NCBI GenBank assembly: GCA_019155205.2
Contig: JAHNZQ020000004.1
Location: forward strand, 2,326,926 to 2,390,925
Origin: Gracilaria vermiculophylla
Lineage: Eukaryota > Rhodophyta > Florideophyceae > Gracilariales > Gracilariaceae
Length of the DNA stretch: 64,000 nucleotides
Direction: 5' to 3'
Part shown: piece after piece, positions 23,045 to 34,485 of the stretch
How positions within the stretch are numbered: the first letter of the stretch is position 1
Layout of the letters: every line of letters starts with the position of its first letter
Made by a program: the position numbers and the translations under genes
Notes under the pieces: generated by a model
What the model saw: only the letters and a program-made list of their open reading frames with translations
Databases searched by the model: none
Told to the model about the DNA's origin: nothing

Positions 23045-23598
23045 CAAAAAAGATGGAGTACCATGTTGACTGCTTGAGGAATAAAATTGGATGAATAATA
23101 TGTCGCCACTGTTTCCCGAACCACTCGTCGCGCAATTGCTGAAGTCATTTTTTCGGCCTTCTTTGGTTTTTCGACTTTCCACAATTTTTTTCTTGTTAAA
23201 ATAGTTTACCACGACTGGTATAAATCCTTTTTATGCTTTGCAAGTGTTTCCAGAGCTTCCACCGACGATATCCTATGTTATAAGTTTTTCTTTTTTTTCC
23301 TTACCTTTACGCATAGTGAGATATGCTATTTACTTTTTGAAATGATTTATTAGTGGTAGACAATCTATTTTATATAGGTAATCATGTTTTGAATTTACGT
23401 TAGCACTTGAGAATTAAATATTGAACGTTTACCTAAAGCAAAGTGGACCTATATCTTTGAACAGATATAAAATTTATGTTTATTTTTTTAATGTTCCACA
23501 AATGTCTTCTGAATAATGTTGTGTGTGTTTTAGTGCTTTGGTTTTATTCGCAACTGCGCTGTGTGGTCTGTCATCACACACTGGGTTCACGTACCAAG
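23045..23598. other. No gene recognised
   Basis: AT-rich sequence between the piggyBac relic and a family-1 LTR, with poly-T runs and no open frame of note. Confidence 0.4.
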
Positions 23599-24152
23599 TG
23601 TAGTACAGTGGCTCCTACGGAAATACGGTGGTTTGGCCTTAAGGTATAATATTCCTAAGGAGTGTTCGTAATTTATTAGCTGGGCCACGTGGTGCATAAT
23701 CTCGCCCGCGTGCGCTACAGTATCCTTGAGGTACGGTAGAATGTAGTATTTATTCTAGATATTTTATGCTGGTAATTAGCACAGTAGTGCGACCTGCCGA
23801 GGTGGGCTCCCGGCTTGATATTTAAGCTGCCGGTTGAGCTCCACCTCTGGGGAAGTAAAGACAAGCACCCTTGAGTCTTCTTCTACATTTTTCGGTTGGA
23901 GTCGCTTGTCTATTCGCGCAGGGTTCTAAGCCACCGATCCCCAGGTCGCATCATAGCAGAGCCTGTAGGAGCATTGTCCACTCAGTGAACCTCCCCCTTC
24001 GCTTAGTGTTTGCGGATCCCTTTCGTTTTTTCTTCGGCTCGCGACAGCGGATACCGGAGACCACCTTTAGGAATACGCGCCTTTGGAGTCACTAAAAACT
24101 CCTAACGGACGTTGTGCTTTACTACCTAGAGAGGAGGGCTGACAGTACCACA
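23599..24152 (+). repeat. 5' LTR, family 1
   Basis: 554 bp starting TGTAGTACAGTGG and ending ACCACA. A primer-binding site (TGGTCTCCCGACTT from 24155) and gag follow, so this is a 5' LTR. Confidence 0.85.
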
Positions 24153-24154
24153 AC

Positions 24155-24168
24155 TGGTCTCCCGACTT
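24155..24168 (+). other. Primer-binding site, family 1
   Basis: TGGTCTCCCGACTT two bases after the LTR. The same sequence or a close variant follows the other 5' LTRs at 19943 (minus), 27215 (minus) and 29421. Confidence 0.75.
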
Positions 24169-24214
24169 AAAAGCTCACAGTTCCTAAAGGATCCGCACAA
24201 GTCGCAGCAGAAGC

Positions 24215-25475
24215 GTGTTTCAAGTTTGCAACGACCAACCCCCAACAGTGGAATTCTTCCTTAAGGTGATCCGGAAGTGGAAGCAAATCAACCCCGACCT
24301 ACTCCTCTATGGACCCCTCAGAACATCCCATGGAAACCCCCCTACAGGATCCTCAAGCAACCAGCTCCGTTGGTGGGCGCAGTATGCGCAGCGCTCCCCA
24401 GGAGATGGCCACCACACTGGAGGACCCTGAAAGTCTCCTTCGGAATCCTGGCTCCTCAGTGGATTGTTTCAGGAATCGCCCTAGGAGAATGCATGATCGG
24501 AGGCAAGCGGAATCCCCCGCAGCCCCTCTGGAGAACGCCGACATGGAGGTTGAAGAACCGCACACAGCATCGCAGCCGCCACCTCAGGAGCTGCAGGGAC
24601 GGGAACACTCGGAGGCTAACACCCTCTTGGAGTCTCTGGCCCCGCGCCTTACGGATTGGCTCTCTCAAGAGCTGGTCAAAAGAATTCCTGCAGGTGTTGT
24701 AGCCCACTTCGGAGCGCGCCGCCACGCCCTTGTGGAGGACATCGCATCGGAGAGCGCTCACCGTGCTGTGGATGCTTTGCTGGATTCCGACCCCTTCCTT
24801 GAGGTGATCTCAAATGTTGTCCGTGGGGAGGCTCGCTCCCGAACCGCGCAGCTGCTCCCCGCAGCGGCGTTCCAAAGTCATTCATCCGTACAGGATAGTT
24901 TCCCTCTATCAACACCTAAGGTGACCCCGGGCAGAGAAGGAAAGGATAATGCCACCCCCTACGCCAGAGGAGGAAAGCATACTGTCGGAGGGAAACGGGA
25001 CCACCTCAGGAATCTTGCTATGCACCGTCTGGACCTGACGCCCCGCGGAGGAGGACAGGATACTGGTCGCAACGAAGTCCACGTAAGGAGAGAAGGACAG
25101 GATACTCCTCGGGTGGATCACGATATCGGGGGTATCGTCAGCAACCCAGACCACCTTAGGGAAGGAAGAAGAAAGAAACGGAGGGAGAAAAGACGCAAGC
25201 GACACACTGATTCGGAGGGAAGCTCAGACTCCGAATCCGTAAACAGCTCCAGCTCGGAGGACAGTACACCTCCCAAGGAGAAGAGCAGGAGGGTCAGGAA
25301 GGTCGTCCAGCTTAACGACCTCTTCGCCAAAGTTGTGGATTACGACACCTACAGGTTGAATGATCGCTCCAGGCTGTACGACGCGTCGGTCGCTAAACGA
25401 CTCACGAAGATGCAGCGCCGGATGGATATTCAATTGAAGAAGCACTCCTTCTCAGGCGAAGACCCCATCTCGGTG
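24215..25475 (+). pseudogene. Gag, family 1, best-preserved N-terminal portion
   Basis: From ATG 24309 an uninterrupted frame of about 389 codons reaches the capsid start SFSGEDPISVF at 25475. There it runs into a telomere-like repeat and stays open by chance to 25646. Regions in order: Pro/Gln-rich start; a segment with LAPRLTDWLSQELVKRIPAG and DALLDSDPFLEVI; a Gly/Arg-rich stretch with loosely repeated (R)EGQDT units; a Lys/Arg cluster (RRKKRREKRRKRH) followed by a Ser/Asp/Glu-rich run; then DLFAKVVDYDTYRLNDRS, which is conserved in all copies. The start is uncertain: a conserved open segment at 24215-24300 in another frame (FFLKVIRKWKQINPD) also occurs in the other copies and may be the true N-terminus. 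The capsid and everything after it are missing. Confidence 0.7.
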
Positions 25476-25534
25476 TTTAGGGGTTTAGGGTTTAGGGGTT
25501 TAGGGCTTAGGGGTTTAGGGGTTAGGGGTTTAGA
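25475..25534. repeat. Telomere-like interstitial repeat, TTTAGGG type
   Basis: About eight imperfect units of TTTAGGG/TTTAGGGG (also TTAGGGG and TTTAGGGC). It lies exactly at the point where plus-strand gag ends and, about 10-20 bp later, minus-strand gag begins. TTTAGGG is the telomere unit of many plants, algae and oomycetes. Confidence 0.75.
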
Positions 25535-25544
25535 GACGACTTCA

Positions 25545-27155
25545 ACAGCCATTCATAGTACACATTTTCACACCGTAGGGCTTTCGTCTACAGCTTCTGT
25601 GAGAACTCTATCTCGGTCATTCCCATTTTCTGCCTTTAGGAGGTGATTTCAGCCTCAGCATCTGCTATCCTCTGGTCCGTTTCGTACCTTTTGGGGAGGA
25701 AGTTCACCATCGCCGGGGATGTCGTCAAGATCTGAATTCCAGGATCATCCAAAAATTGTGCTTTCCTTCAGTACGCGCGGCTGCACCGGCGGGTGCGCTT
25801 AACCTGTGACATAGAACTGTAAACACGACACGGCGGCAACTTCATGGAATGTTTTAGTCTTACACGCCAAATGGAAGCTTGTTAGAAACTTCAAAACCAA
25901 GATGGGGTCATCCCAAGAGAAGAAGGCCTTCTTTATTTTAATATCCGTGCGGCGCTGGATCGTCATGAGATATTTAGCGACCGACGTTTCGAAAAAAATT
26001 AGAGCGATCATTCTCCCTGTAAGTGTCATAATCCACGACTTTGGCGAAGAGGTCGTTAAGCGGGGAGACCTTCCTGACCCTTCTGCCTTTCTCCTTGGGA
26101 GGTATACTGTATTCTGAGCTGGAGCTGTTTACGGATTTAGATTCTGAGCATCCCTCCAAATCGGTCTCTTGTTTTCTTCTTTACTCCATCTAATTCTTTT
26201 GGAGTCTTTTCTTTTAGGTTGTCTGGGTGTCTGATGACACCCCCGCCATTGCGATAAACCCGAGGAGTATCCTGTTATTCTCTTCTTGGTTTAGATAGTT
26301 TCCTAACAGTATTTTGTCCTTCTCCGTGCAGCGACAGGTCAAGAGGATTCATAGCAATATTCCTGAAATGTTCCCGTTTCCCTACAGGAGTAGCCTTCCC
26401 TCCTCTAACGTAGGAGGTGGCATTATCCTGTACTTGTCAGCCCGGAGATATCTTAGAAAATGACAAACGGAACCTCTCTTGCACGGGAGAATGACTTTGA
26501 AATGCCGCTACGTGGAGCAGCTGCGCGGTTTGGGAACAAACATCCGCACGGATGACACCTGAGATCAACTCTTAAACAAGTTTCGAATCCAGCAATGCCT
26601 CTATGGCGTGGTGAGCACTCTCCGATGCGATTTTCTTCACAAGCGCTTGCCCTAGGGTTTCAAAATGTGCCTCAAAACCTGTAGGAAGTCTTTCGACTAG
26701 TTCATGTGAGAGCCAATCTGTATGGCGCGGTGCCTGTGACTAAAGGAGGGAAGTAGACTTCAAGTGGTCTATACTTGCAGCTCTAGAGGTGGTGTTTGAG
26801 ATGCCGTGTATGGTTCTTTGACCCCCCCATCAGCGTTCCCTGGAGATATCGCAGGGAATCCCGCTTGACTCCGATACTGCACTGGGCTATAGCGATTCCT
26901 AAATCGCTCCTCAGAGAATCCAGGATTTCAAAGCAGACTTTCAGAATCCTCGAGTCTGATGGCAATCTTTTGAGGAGCGCTGCGCGTGCTGCGCCCACCC
27001 ACGAAGTCGGTTGCATTAGGGTTCTGTACGGGGGTTGCTATTGAGGGTTTTGAAAGGTTCGTATATGAGTAGGTCGGGGTGATTTCCTTCCACTTCTGAA
27101 TCACCTTAAGGAAGATTTCCACTATTGGGTTCCAATCATTGCAAGCTTGTAACAC
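25545..27155 (-). pseudogene. Gag relic, family 1, inverted copy
   Basis: Minus-strand Gag running from its 5' end near 27155 to about 25560. Matches to the other copies in order are VCNDWNPIVEIFLKVIQKWK (27155-26928), the start of the Gly/Arg-rich region near 26.4 kb, DLFAKVVDYDTYRENDRS (about 26100-26030), KIKKAFFSWDDPILVLKF (capsid start, mutated from SFSGEDP) and, beyond it, sequence matching 18220-18420. Several frames with many stops. It belongs to the LTR at 27218-27768 and faces the gag at 24215-25475. Confidence 0.65.
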
Positions 27156-27217
27156 TGTTCCATTGGGACTCTTGTGATTTCTTATGTAAGATTAACGTTC
27201 TAAATCGGAAGACCAGT

Positions 27218-27768
27218 TGTGGTACCTTCAGTTCTTCTTTCGGCGTGGTAGCGCACAAAGTCTGTAACGAATATTTCGTGATTCCAAAGGTGCCAGTTCC
27301 TGAAAGGAGTCTCCGTTGATCACGGTCATGAGCCTGGGAAATACTAAAAGGGGGTTTGAAAGCACCAAGCTTGGAAGGGGGATCACTGGGCGGAAAACAC
27401 TCCTACAGACACTACCATTAGCCAACTGAGGAATGTCGGCTTAGAAATGCGAAGGCGTTGGACAAGAGTGTCTAACAGGAAATACCAGGAGATGACTCAA
27501 AGATGCTTTTTTTAAGTCGTCCACAGATGGAGCTCAACTGGTAGATGAATTGCAGTGCCGCAAGCCCTCCTCGACAGGCCTCAATGCTGCACACTATTCT
27601 TCTTACTTACATTAAGTAATTAGAATAAATATAAGTTCTACATTTCCTCTGGAGTACTGTAGCACACGTGGGCCAAATGTTGCACCTAAAGGCCCAGTTA
27701 ATAAAATAGAACCATTCCCCAGGAACCTCCCGTTGTAAAACGACAAGATAATAACACTTTAATGGACA
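27218..27768 (-). repeat. 5' LTR, family 1, inverted and diverged
   Basis: About 551 bp on the minus strand. The end is followed by primer-binding site TGGTCTTCCGATTTAGAA (to 27215), which marks it as 5'. The outer boundary is less certain because the first 30 bases are diverged (TGTCCATTAAAGTG). Confidence 0.7.
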
Positions 27769-28856
27769 CTATTCTAAACATAACAGACACGAGCTCAAAT
27801 AAATTTGCTTCAAAAAAACAAGAATGGATTAAAACTTCCAAGTCATGAGGCATATAAAAGTTCACGGTAGAGTCAGAGAGATATACATGGTTTTTTTGGC
27901 AATAACCGTTGGTGTTTTTATCGTGATAGTGCGAGACGTATAGCCATAACTACAATTATACCTAATTTGACGAAATACTGGAGGCCTTGCACGTTTTTTC
28001 TTGCACTCGACAGCCTAAAACGTGCAACTAGACGTTGGGGGTCTACCTGCCTTTGCACTTGAGCTGTTGTCTTTTTGGCAATGACCGGACATGATGGCTG
28101 CCGTCAGGGTTTAAGAACATGGCTGGTATTCAGGTTTAACTGTAAATTACTCAAGAAGCCACCTATGCGTGCTTGCAGAAACCCCATGACAACAGAATTC
28201 CAAATTAACTCCATTTTACACGTGGACATGGAAATATACCGAAGATCTGCGAGTGGCTCGCAGAATTCTGCGCTAGGGTCAACTCTTTTTTTTTGTTTTC
28301 GTCTGCAATACAGAATCCTATTTAACAGTATACTTCTTAAGGGTGCCAACGTCCTCGCCGGCAACCTCAGTAAACATCAACCAATGTTTCGGCTCTGAAT
28401 CTGTTGCCTGCCACGGTGTCTCATCCTTTGCGAAAGACGCCCCATTGAACACAGTTGCTCATCCACGTCTTTCGCCTTTAGCGCCTATATTCGGGAGTAT
28501 TTCCCCCAGTATTACTGCGCGTGCCCTTGTCTAAAGATATCAACCGACTTTGCCATTGTTTGCATCTACGCCACCCCATCGTCTACTACTGCCGTGTAGC
28601 CACCACTTCCATGGATCACATAAGCCTAACGTGCTGAGCTTTTCTTCATTCCCATCACCTCTTCGAGGGATGGGCACACGCCTCATACACTCTTTCTTTG
28701 GAGATCAGCGTTTTCAGTCTCTCAGGGCATGTGCAGCAGGAAGGGCCTCCGGCTCAATAATTCTACTTCTTCCAACAGTTCCCTCGAGAAAGCTTTCCCC
28801 ATAGTGTCGCCTCTAGTAGGAGAAAATCTAAAACGTCTTCGATTTGTTTTCCCGCT
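27769..28856. other. No gene recognised
   Basis: Sequence between two outward-facing 5' LTRs. It is AT-rich to 28.3 kb and GC-richer afterwards, with short open frames only and no match to other parts of the window that I could see. Confidence 0.4.
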
Positions 28857-29418
28857 TGTAGTTTAGTGGATCCTACGGTGATATTGTCGTGTGGCAATAC
28901 GACGGGATACTTCTAAGGAGAGTTTATATCTTACCAACCGAGACGTGTGGTGTATCATTCGGCCCACATGTGCTACAGTACGCCTGAGGAATTTTAGATT
29001 TCTGATTTTCTTTGTCTACTAAATTTAAATAAGTAAAATAGTATCCAGTATTGAGACCAGTCGAGAAGGGCTTCCGGCACTGCACTTCATCTTCCGGTTG
29101 AGCTCCATCTCTGGATGAAGTAGTCTGAGCACCTTTGCTTCCACTTCTAGTTTTTCCAGTTAGACACTGTTGTCCAACGCCTTCAGGATTCTTAGCCAGT
29201 AGTCCCCAGGTTGCCTCATAGCAGCGACTCTAGCAGCATTTTCCGCCCAGTAAACCCCCTTCTCATCTTGGTGCATGCAAAACCTCTTTCAGGATTTCCC
29301 AGGCTCTTGACCGTGATTACCGGAGAACACCTTCAGGAACTCGCGCATGTGGAGTCACGAAAAATTCATAACAGACTTTGTGCGCTACGGCTTCGAAAGA
29401 AGAAGTGAAGGTAAACCA
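28857..29418 (+). repeat. 5' LTR, family 1
   Basis: About 562 bp starting TGTAGTTTAGTGG and ending AAACCA, followed by a mutated primer-binding site TGGTCTTCTGATTTAG from 29421. More diverged from the LTRs at 1.8 and 23.6 kb than those are from each other. Confidence 0.75.
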
Positions 29419-29499
29419 ACTGGTCTTCTGATTTAGAACGTTAATCTCCCAAAAGAATCACAAGAGTCGCGACATAACAGTGTTCCTAGTTTGCAATGA

Positions 29500-31320
29500 T
29501 TGCAACCTAACAGTGAAAGTCTTCCTTAAGTAGATTCGGAATAGGAAGAAAATCACCAGCGACCTACTCCTATATGGACCTTTCGAAACCCCCATTAGCA
29601 ACCCCCATACAGAACCTTAATGCAACGGACTCCGTGGATTGGCGCAGCACGCGCAGCGCTCCTTAGGAGATTGCCGCCAGACCCCAGGACTCTGAAAGTC
29701 AGCTTTGAAATCCTGGATTCTCTAAGGAGCGTTTCAGGAATCGATATAGCACAATGCACCATCGAAGTCAAGCGGAATTCCCTGCGATATCTCTAAGGAA
29801 CGCCGACATGGGGGTTGGAGAACCACACATGGCATCGCAACCCCCACCTCTAGAGCTGCAGGTACGGGATCACCCGGAACCTAACTCCCTCCTTTAGTAA
29901 CTGTCTCCGCGCCTTACAGATTGGCTCATAAAGAAGCTGGTTGAAAATATTCCTGCAGTTTTTTAGGCAAATTTTGAAGTGCATTGGCACGCCCTTGTAG
30001 AGTAAATTGCATTGGAGAGTGCTTACCACGCCGTAGATGCATTGCTGGAATCAGATCTCTTTTTGAGTTGATCTAAGGTGACATCAGTGCGCATGTTCGT
30101 TCCCGAACCGCGCAGCTGCTCCACGCAGCGGCATTTTAAAGTCATTCTTCCGTGCAGGAGAGATTCCGTTTATCAATGTCTAAGATATCTCCGGGCAGAG
30201 AATGACAGGATACTGCCACCCCCTACGCCAGAAGAGGAAGGCTACTGCTGTGGCGAAACGGGAACATTTCAGAAATATTGCTATGAATTCCCTTGGCCTG
30301 TCGCTACACGGAGAAGGACAAAATACTGTTAGCAAACTATCTGAAACAAGGAAAGAAGAACAGGATACTCCTCTAGTTTATCGCAATAGCGCGGGTGTCG
30401 TCAGACATCCTGACAACAGAAAGGAAAAATCCCGAAAAAAAGAGGGAGAAAGCTTGAGAAAGAGACACCAATTCGAAGAGAAGCTCAGACTCTGAATCGT
30501 TAAGCAGCTCCAGCTTGGAGGACAAAATACCCCCAAAGAAGAAAAGCAGAAGGGTTAGGAAGGTTGCCCCGCTTAAAGACCTCTTCTCTAAGATGGTGAA
30601 TTATGAAACCTACCTATTGAATGATAGCTCCATTCTTTACGATTTGTCGGTCGCTAAAAGTCTTGCAAAGATCCAGCGACGCATAGTTATTCAAATAAAG
30701 AAACACTACTTCTCAGGGGATGAATCCATCTTGGTGTTGAATATTCTATCTTGCTTCCGTTCGGCGTGTAATACCAATAAATTACATGAAGTTGCCGTCG
30801 TATTGTGCTTTCAGTTCTACCTCATTGCTCAAGCGTACTAGCTGATGCAGCCGCGCCTCACAGGGGAGAGCACTGTTGTGGATGATCCTGGAACAAAGTT
30901 CTTGACGACGTACCCAGAGGTGGTCAATTTCCTCCTGAAAAGGTACGCCACGAACGAGGTGATAGACGATGCTGATGCTGAAGTCACCTTCTATAGGCAG
31001 AACACGGGAATGCCCGAGACGGAGTTCCCACAGAAGTTGTGCACAAAGTCCTTACAGTGTGAGAACGTGTATTCCGAACGGTGGCTGAAGCCGTTGTTTG
31101 TCAAGAAACTCTTTACCATGATCCTTGCCAGGGTACGTAATAACATGGCAACACACCCAAAAACTACGTTTACGAAGCTAGAACGTTTCGAGGAGTTCTA
31201 TGGGGATACCAAGCGTGTTACTCGTCACAGAAACGCTCCACTTTCCTACAAAACAATGGCTTTGAGGAACGAATGGGCATCCGCACTGATGTTGGACTCC
31301 AGCATCGCAGGGGGAGGTTG
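29500..31320 (+). pseudogene. Gag relic, family 1 (third plus-strand copy)
   Basis: Gag in fragments. 30515-30841 includes KKKSRRVRKVAPLKDLF, YETYLLNDSSILYD and KKHYFSGDESILVLNIL (capsid start). 30845-31321 continues with the capsid C-terminal half (TYPEVVNFLLKRYATNEVI, RVRNNMATHPKTTF). This last part is the cleanest view of the downstream Gag in the window. It matches 18410-17850 on the minus strand, where the same NNMATHPKT-type block reads NLLTTHPKTTS. Confidence 0.7.
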
Positions 31321-31340
31321 AAGAGCTCACACTCGATGAA

Positions 31341-32307
31341 TTGCAAGAGGCACTTGCTCTAACATTCGTATCATCTCAGATTGCGACATCTAGAACGAGA
31401 ACACCCTCACATACTACCTCGTACGCTTCGTCAGTCTGCTACAGAAGTGTCCGATTCGAAAACCACCTAGGCTACCCACCGCCTTGCGGAATTTGGTTAT
31501 CTCAAAAGCCAGTATACTGCACTAATCACACCCCAGCAATGCGTGCTTCCATCCGGCAAGAAAGGGAGAAGACCATCCAGAACCTGAAGCACGACGAACG
31601 AAGGGTCGAAGGTGTAGCACCGCGTATAACGATATCCGCTCCTCTCAAGAAAAAAACCGTTACCGCGTTTCAGTTGGAGTGCAGCCGGTACTACTGGCGC
31701 ATGCACTGCTTCTGCACGCGCCATATCGCAAACTGGTTGCACCTCTGGCGAGCACGGTGCATCCCGATGCCCAACCGTAGCAGCCGAACCCCACGGGAAA
31801 TCAGATCCCCTCTAACCAGAGCAACCATCAGGGTCTCGCGTAAAGGCTCTGCGTTGCTCCTTTCCGTCAAGCCCCGGCCCCGTGGAAGTCGCCTGTAGGA
31901 AAGAGGGTAGAGCCATCTACACAGTCAACACAGAATTGGCGGACCTTCCAATCCACTTGGGCCCATTTGATTCCTTTGAGGACTCTGTTTTAACGCTCCA
32001 CCGTGGAGTTATAAATTGTTTGCGTCGATGGGATGATCCTCACTCGTCTGCATAACGGTGCGCTTTATCTTCGACACCGGTGCTGGCCCAAACCTGGTGC
32101 ACGCTAACGTGCCCCTACAGTCTGATCTCGGGTCCTTGCGGACTGGAAAGCTCTATATGGAGAGAGACGCGTCTCAAAGATCATTGAAAATTTTCGGAGC
32201 ATTATTTGTGTATCTCCTGTTGGGCTCCTTGCAGTTGAAGCTTTCTCGTGGCGACTAACATGGCAGCACAATGTATTTTGGGCACTTCCATCGTGGATTG
32301 GTATGTA
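31341..32307 (+). pseudogene. Gag/Pol linker and aspartic protease, family 1, cut by a Tc1 element
   Basis: 31341-31898 matches the minus-strand segment 17686-17303 (IPMPNRSSRTP versus IPMRNRSSHP). 32058-32258 is the protease: FIFDTGAGPNLVHANVPLQ retains the catalytic DTGAG. The conserved downstream part runs to 32305, where VDWYV is broken by inserted DNA starting CAGACTG at TA 32306-32307. The sister sequence at about 16970 (minus) is uninterrupted at this spot. RT and later domains are absent, lost with the right side of the insertion. Confidence 0.65.
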
Positions 32308-33204
32308 CAGACTGTTTCAAAAACATACGACATGCTGTGAAATCTCAAAAAACTATCAACTTTATACTGTACGCCTACAAAAATAGGTTTCAGAAAAAAG
32401 TAAAGTCAAAAAATCGTTTCAAAAACATATGATCATCAACAAAATATTTTACTGCGCGACACTCAATACTTTTCTTTGCATTTTTTGCTGTATAACGCTA
32501 ATGCAACGTTTTGGCATCGAATTGATGTACTTTTCTACACTTGAAACCGTTTTAGATTTCCAGAAATTTTTAAAACAGTTTTTGAGTTTAAAAACTGTCT
32601 GAAATTGGCTTTCATGCGCATAAATCATCCTCGCCAGCAGTTTACAAACGTTTTCAATAGGGCTCAAATCCGCTGAGCGCACCGGCCACTCTAAAACAGG
32701 TACTTCAGACTCCTGTAACCAGTTTTTGATCAAAGATGAAGTGTGTGTAGGCGCATTATCCTGTTGCAAAATGAAAATTTCTTCATGAAAACATAAACCA
32801 AACGGTAGCAAATAAATGTATATAATTTCTTGATATTTTTCCGCATTCTTGTTTGTTCCAATAAAGGCAATTTCCATTAGATGTTTTTAAGAAATGCCTT
32901 CCCAAACCATTAAAAAGCCTCCACCTGAATTTCCGGTATAAAACTCATGAAATGCCTTACGAAGATCGTGCCAATAAAATTTGTAGCAATCTGGTCCGTC
33001 CAAAATGAGCTTTTTTTCATCAGTAAAAATAAACATTTTCCATTCCTATTTCCAGTAGGATTTTCCAGTACATCACTCAATCCATTTTTGCTTGTGATGG
33101 TCTTGGGGAAAGAGAGTTTTTTTCATTTTTTTATATTTAAATAAATTTGTGCTGTTTAGCAGCCTCCATGTAGTTGATTTAGAAACGTTGAGGTTGAGAT
33201 TTAT
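32308..33204 (-). pseudogene. Tc1/mariner transposase relic 1
   Basis: Minus-strand transposase. FTDEKKLILDGPDCYKFYWHD holds the first catalytic Asp, an in-frame TAA lies near 32889, and 32877-32449 carries QQDNAPTHTS (second Asp) and ADLSPIEN (Glu). Exactly 34 residues separate the Asp and Glu, the DD34E spacing of Tc1-like elements. The last part (YINSMPKRCISVIQQK) is typical of the C-terminus. The 3' end starts with CAGACTG next to TA inside a family-1 protease. The 5' part, including the helix-turn-helix, is missing because an LTR begins at 33205. Confidence 0.8.
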
Positions 33205-33928
33205 TGTTGGATAAGGTGCCTGTGCTGTCACTGACAACTAAATGTTCCGGGGACCATGGGCTGTGTTTAATGTTGACTTTGTGTGGTACACGTGTGCAGC
33301 TGTGCTATTCGGCACGTTGTTCACTACCATANNNNNNNNNNNNNNNNNNNNNNNNNNNNNNNNNNNNNNNNNNNNNNNNNNNNNNNNNNNNNNNNNNNNN
33401 NNNNNNNNNNNNNNNNNNNNNNNNNNNNNNNTGTTGACTTTGTGTGGTACACGTGTGCAGCTGTGCTATTCGGCACGTTGTTCACTACCATATGGTTTCC
33501 AGGTGTACACATTGCATACTCAGCTTAATGTACACCAGATATGGTCTAGTGTAATGTGTATCATAATGGTAACTATACACACACATGGCTGTATGGACAC
33601 GAGTAATAGCGGAATACAGAGAGTGTAAGGTGGTTGAGTGAATTTGTGCATTGTCATAGTCTCGTAAGTGTACGGAACTGTCATGCCTTGTTGTGCCTTG
33701 CTGTTGTAAGCATTATTGAATTGTTTCTAGTACATTTATATCATGTTACAATATGATTGGTAGTATTGAGTGTCTCGCCTTTTTAGTGTAATTTCTAATG
33801 CAGCCTAGTCGGTGCGACTGAGCCACTATATAAGTCGTGGTCGAGGCACCTCCAAGTAAATCCAAGCCAGAGCTGGCGAACATTCTTAATATCCCTCCAA
33901 CTTTCTCTTGCCCCTCTGACCTCCAATA
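33205..33928 (+). repeat. LTR with TGTTGGA...TCCAATA ends, second copy, containing a gap
   Basis: Starts TGTTGGATAAGG and ends CCTCCAATA, the same family as 11895-12283. Apart from the gap and the duplicated 60 bp beside it, the true length would be about 564 bp. A TATA-like box (ACTATATAAG) is at about 33824. Left flank TTTAT and right flank GGTGC do not match, so this is not a simple solo insertion; it lies between a Tc1 relic and the end of a family-2 integrase. Confidence 0.75.
33332..33431. other. Assembly gap (100 N) between identical 60-bp flanks
   Basis: The sequence just left of the N run (TGTTGACTTTG... to ...CACTACCATA) is repeated directly to its right. Contig ends therefore overlap and the gap is probably not a real absence of sequence. 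Confidence 0.85.
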
Positions 33929-33983
33929 GGTGCTTTTACTACACTGTCTCGTGACAAACACTCCTGTTTCACACCAACCGAAA

Positions 33984-34485
33984 CTACCACCGTGTACCAA
34001 TCGGAAGATATAACATGTAAGGGGCCATCTGCGACGGGCGAGGGCTTATGGCGACTGCTGTTCTTCGTGATGTTAAAGGCATCTTTGCGAGCAAAAACGT
34101 AGGTCCTAGGGTGAAGACATTCCCGCGAGTCACTGCGCATGCGTTCACTGAATTTCTACTTGTGTGCGGCTTGAGTGCGTACCATCGCTTCTCGGGCGAC
34201 TTGCACGATTTATGCAAGCCAGGTTTCTCTTGTAGGCGGCATTCGCCCACCGAAAGGAAAGTATCCATTTCCGCATGCGGTTCCAGCGCCATGGACGGGT
34301 GTGTACGTGAAAATACGAGCTCGAATGAAGTAAGGGCAGTGGTCTGGTGCATCTGCGTATTGTACGCTTATGTCACTACATCTGTGAAGAGACCCCATGC
34401 GTTTTTGCGATTTACGATATTGTTGCGCAACGACACGATTAGTGTGCAGTTTAACCTTGAAACGTGCCATTTAGTTTGTATTTGA
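33984..34485 (-). pseudogene. Integrase C-terminal relic, family 2 (minus-strand element)
   Basis: The reading NTQMHQTTALTSFELVFSRTHPS matches the usual AYNTSxHSSTGxTPFELVFGR block of Gypsy integrase. The C-terminal part is basic and ends with GNVFTLGPTFLLAKMPL. The catalytic core upstream is not cleanly readable. It lies downstream, on the same strand, of RT and RNase H relics at 36455-34946. Confidence 0.6.

Noticed and set aside
24309..25646. 445-codon ORF as an intact host gene
   Set aside because: It is retrotransposon Gag followed by a telomere-like repeat that happens to stay in frame (RGLGFRGLG...).
33205..33928. Full-length copia element
   Set aside because: No copia protein and only one LTR at each locus; treated as solo or rearranged LTRs.
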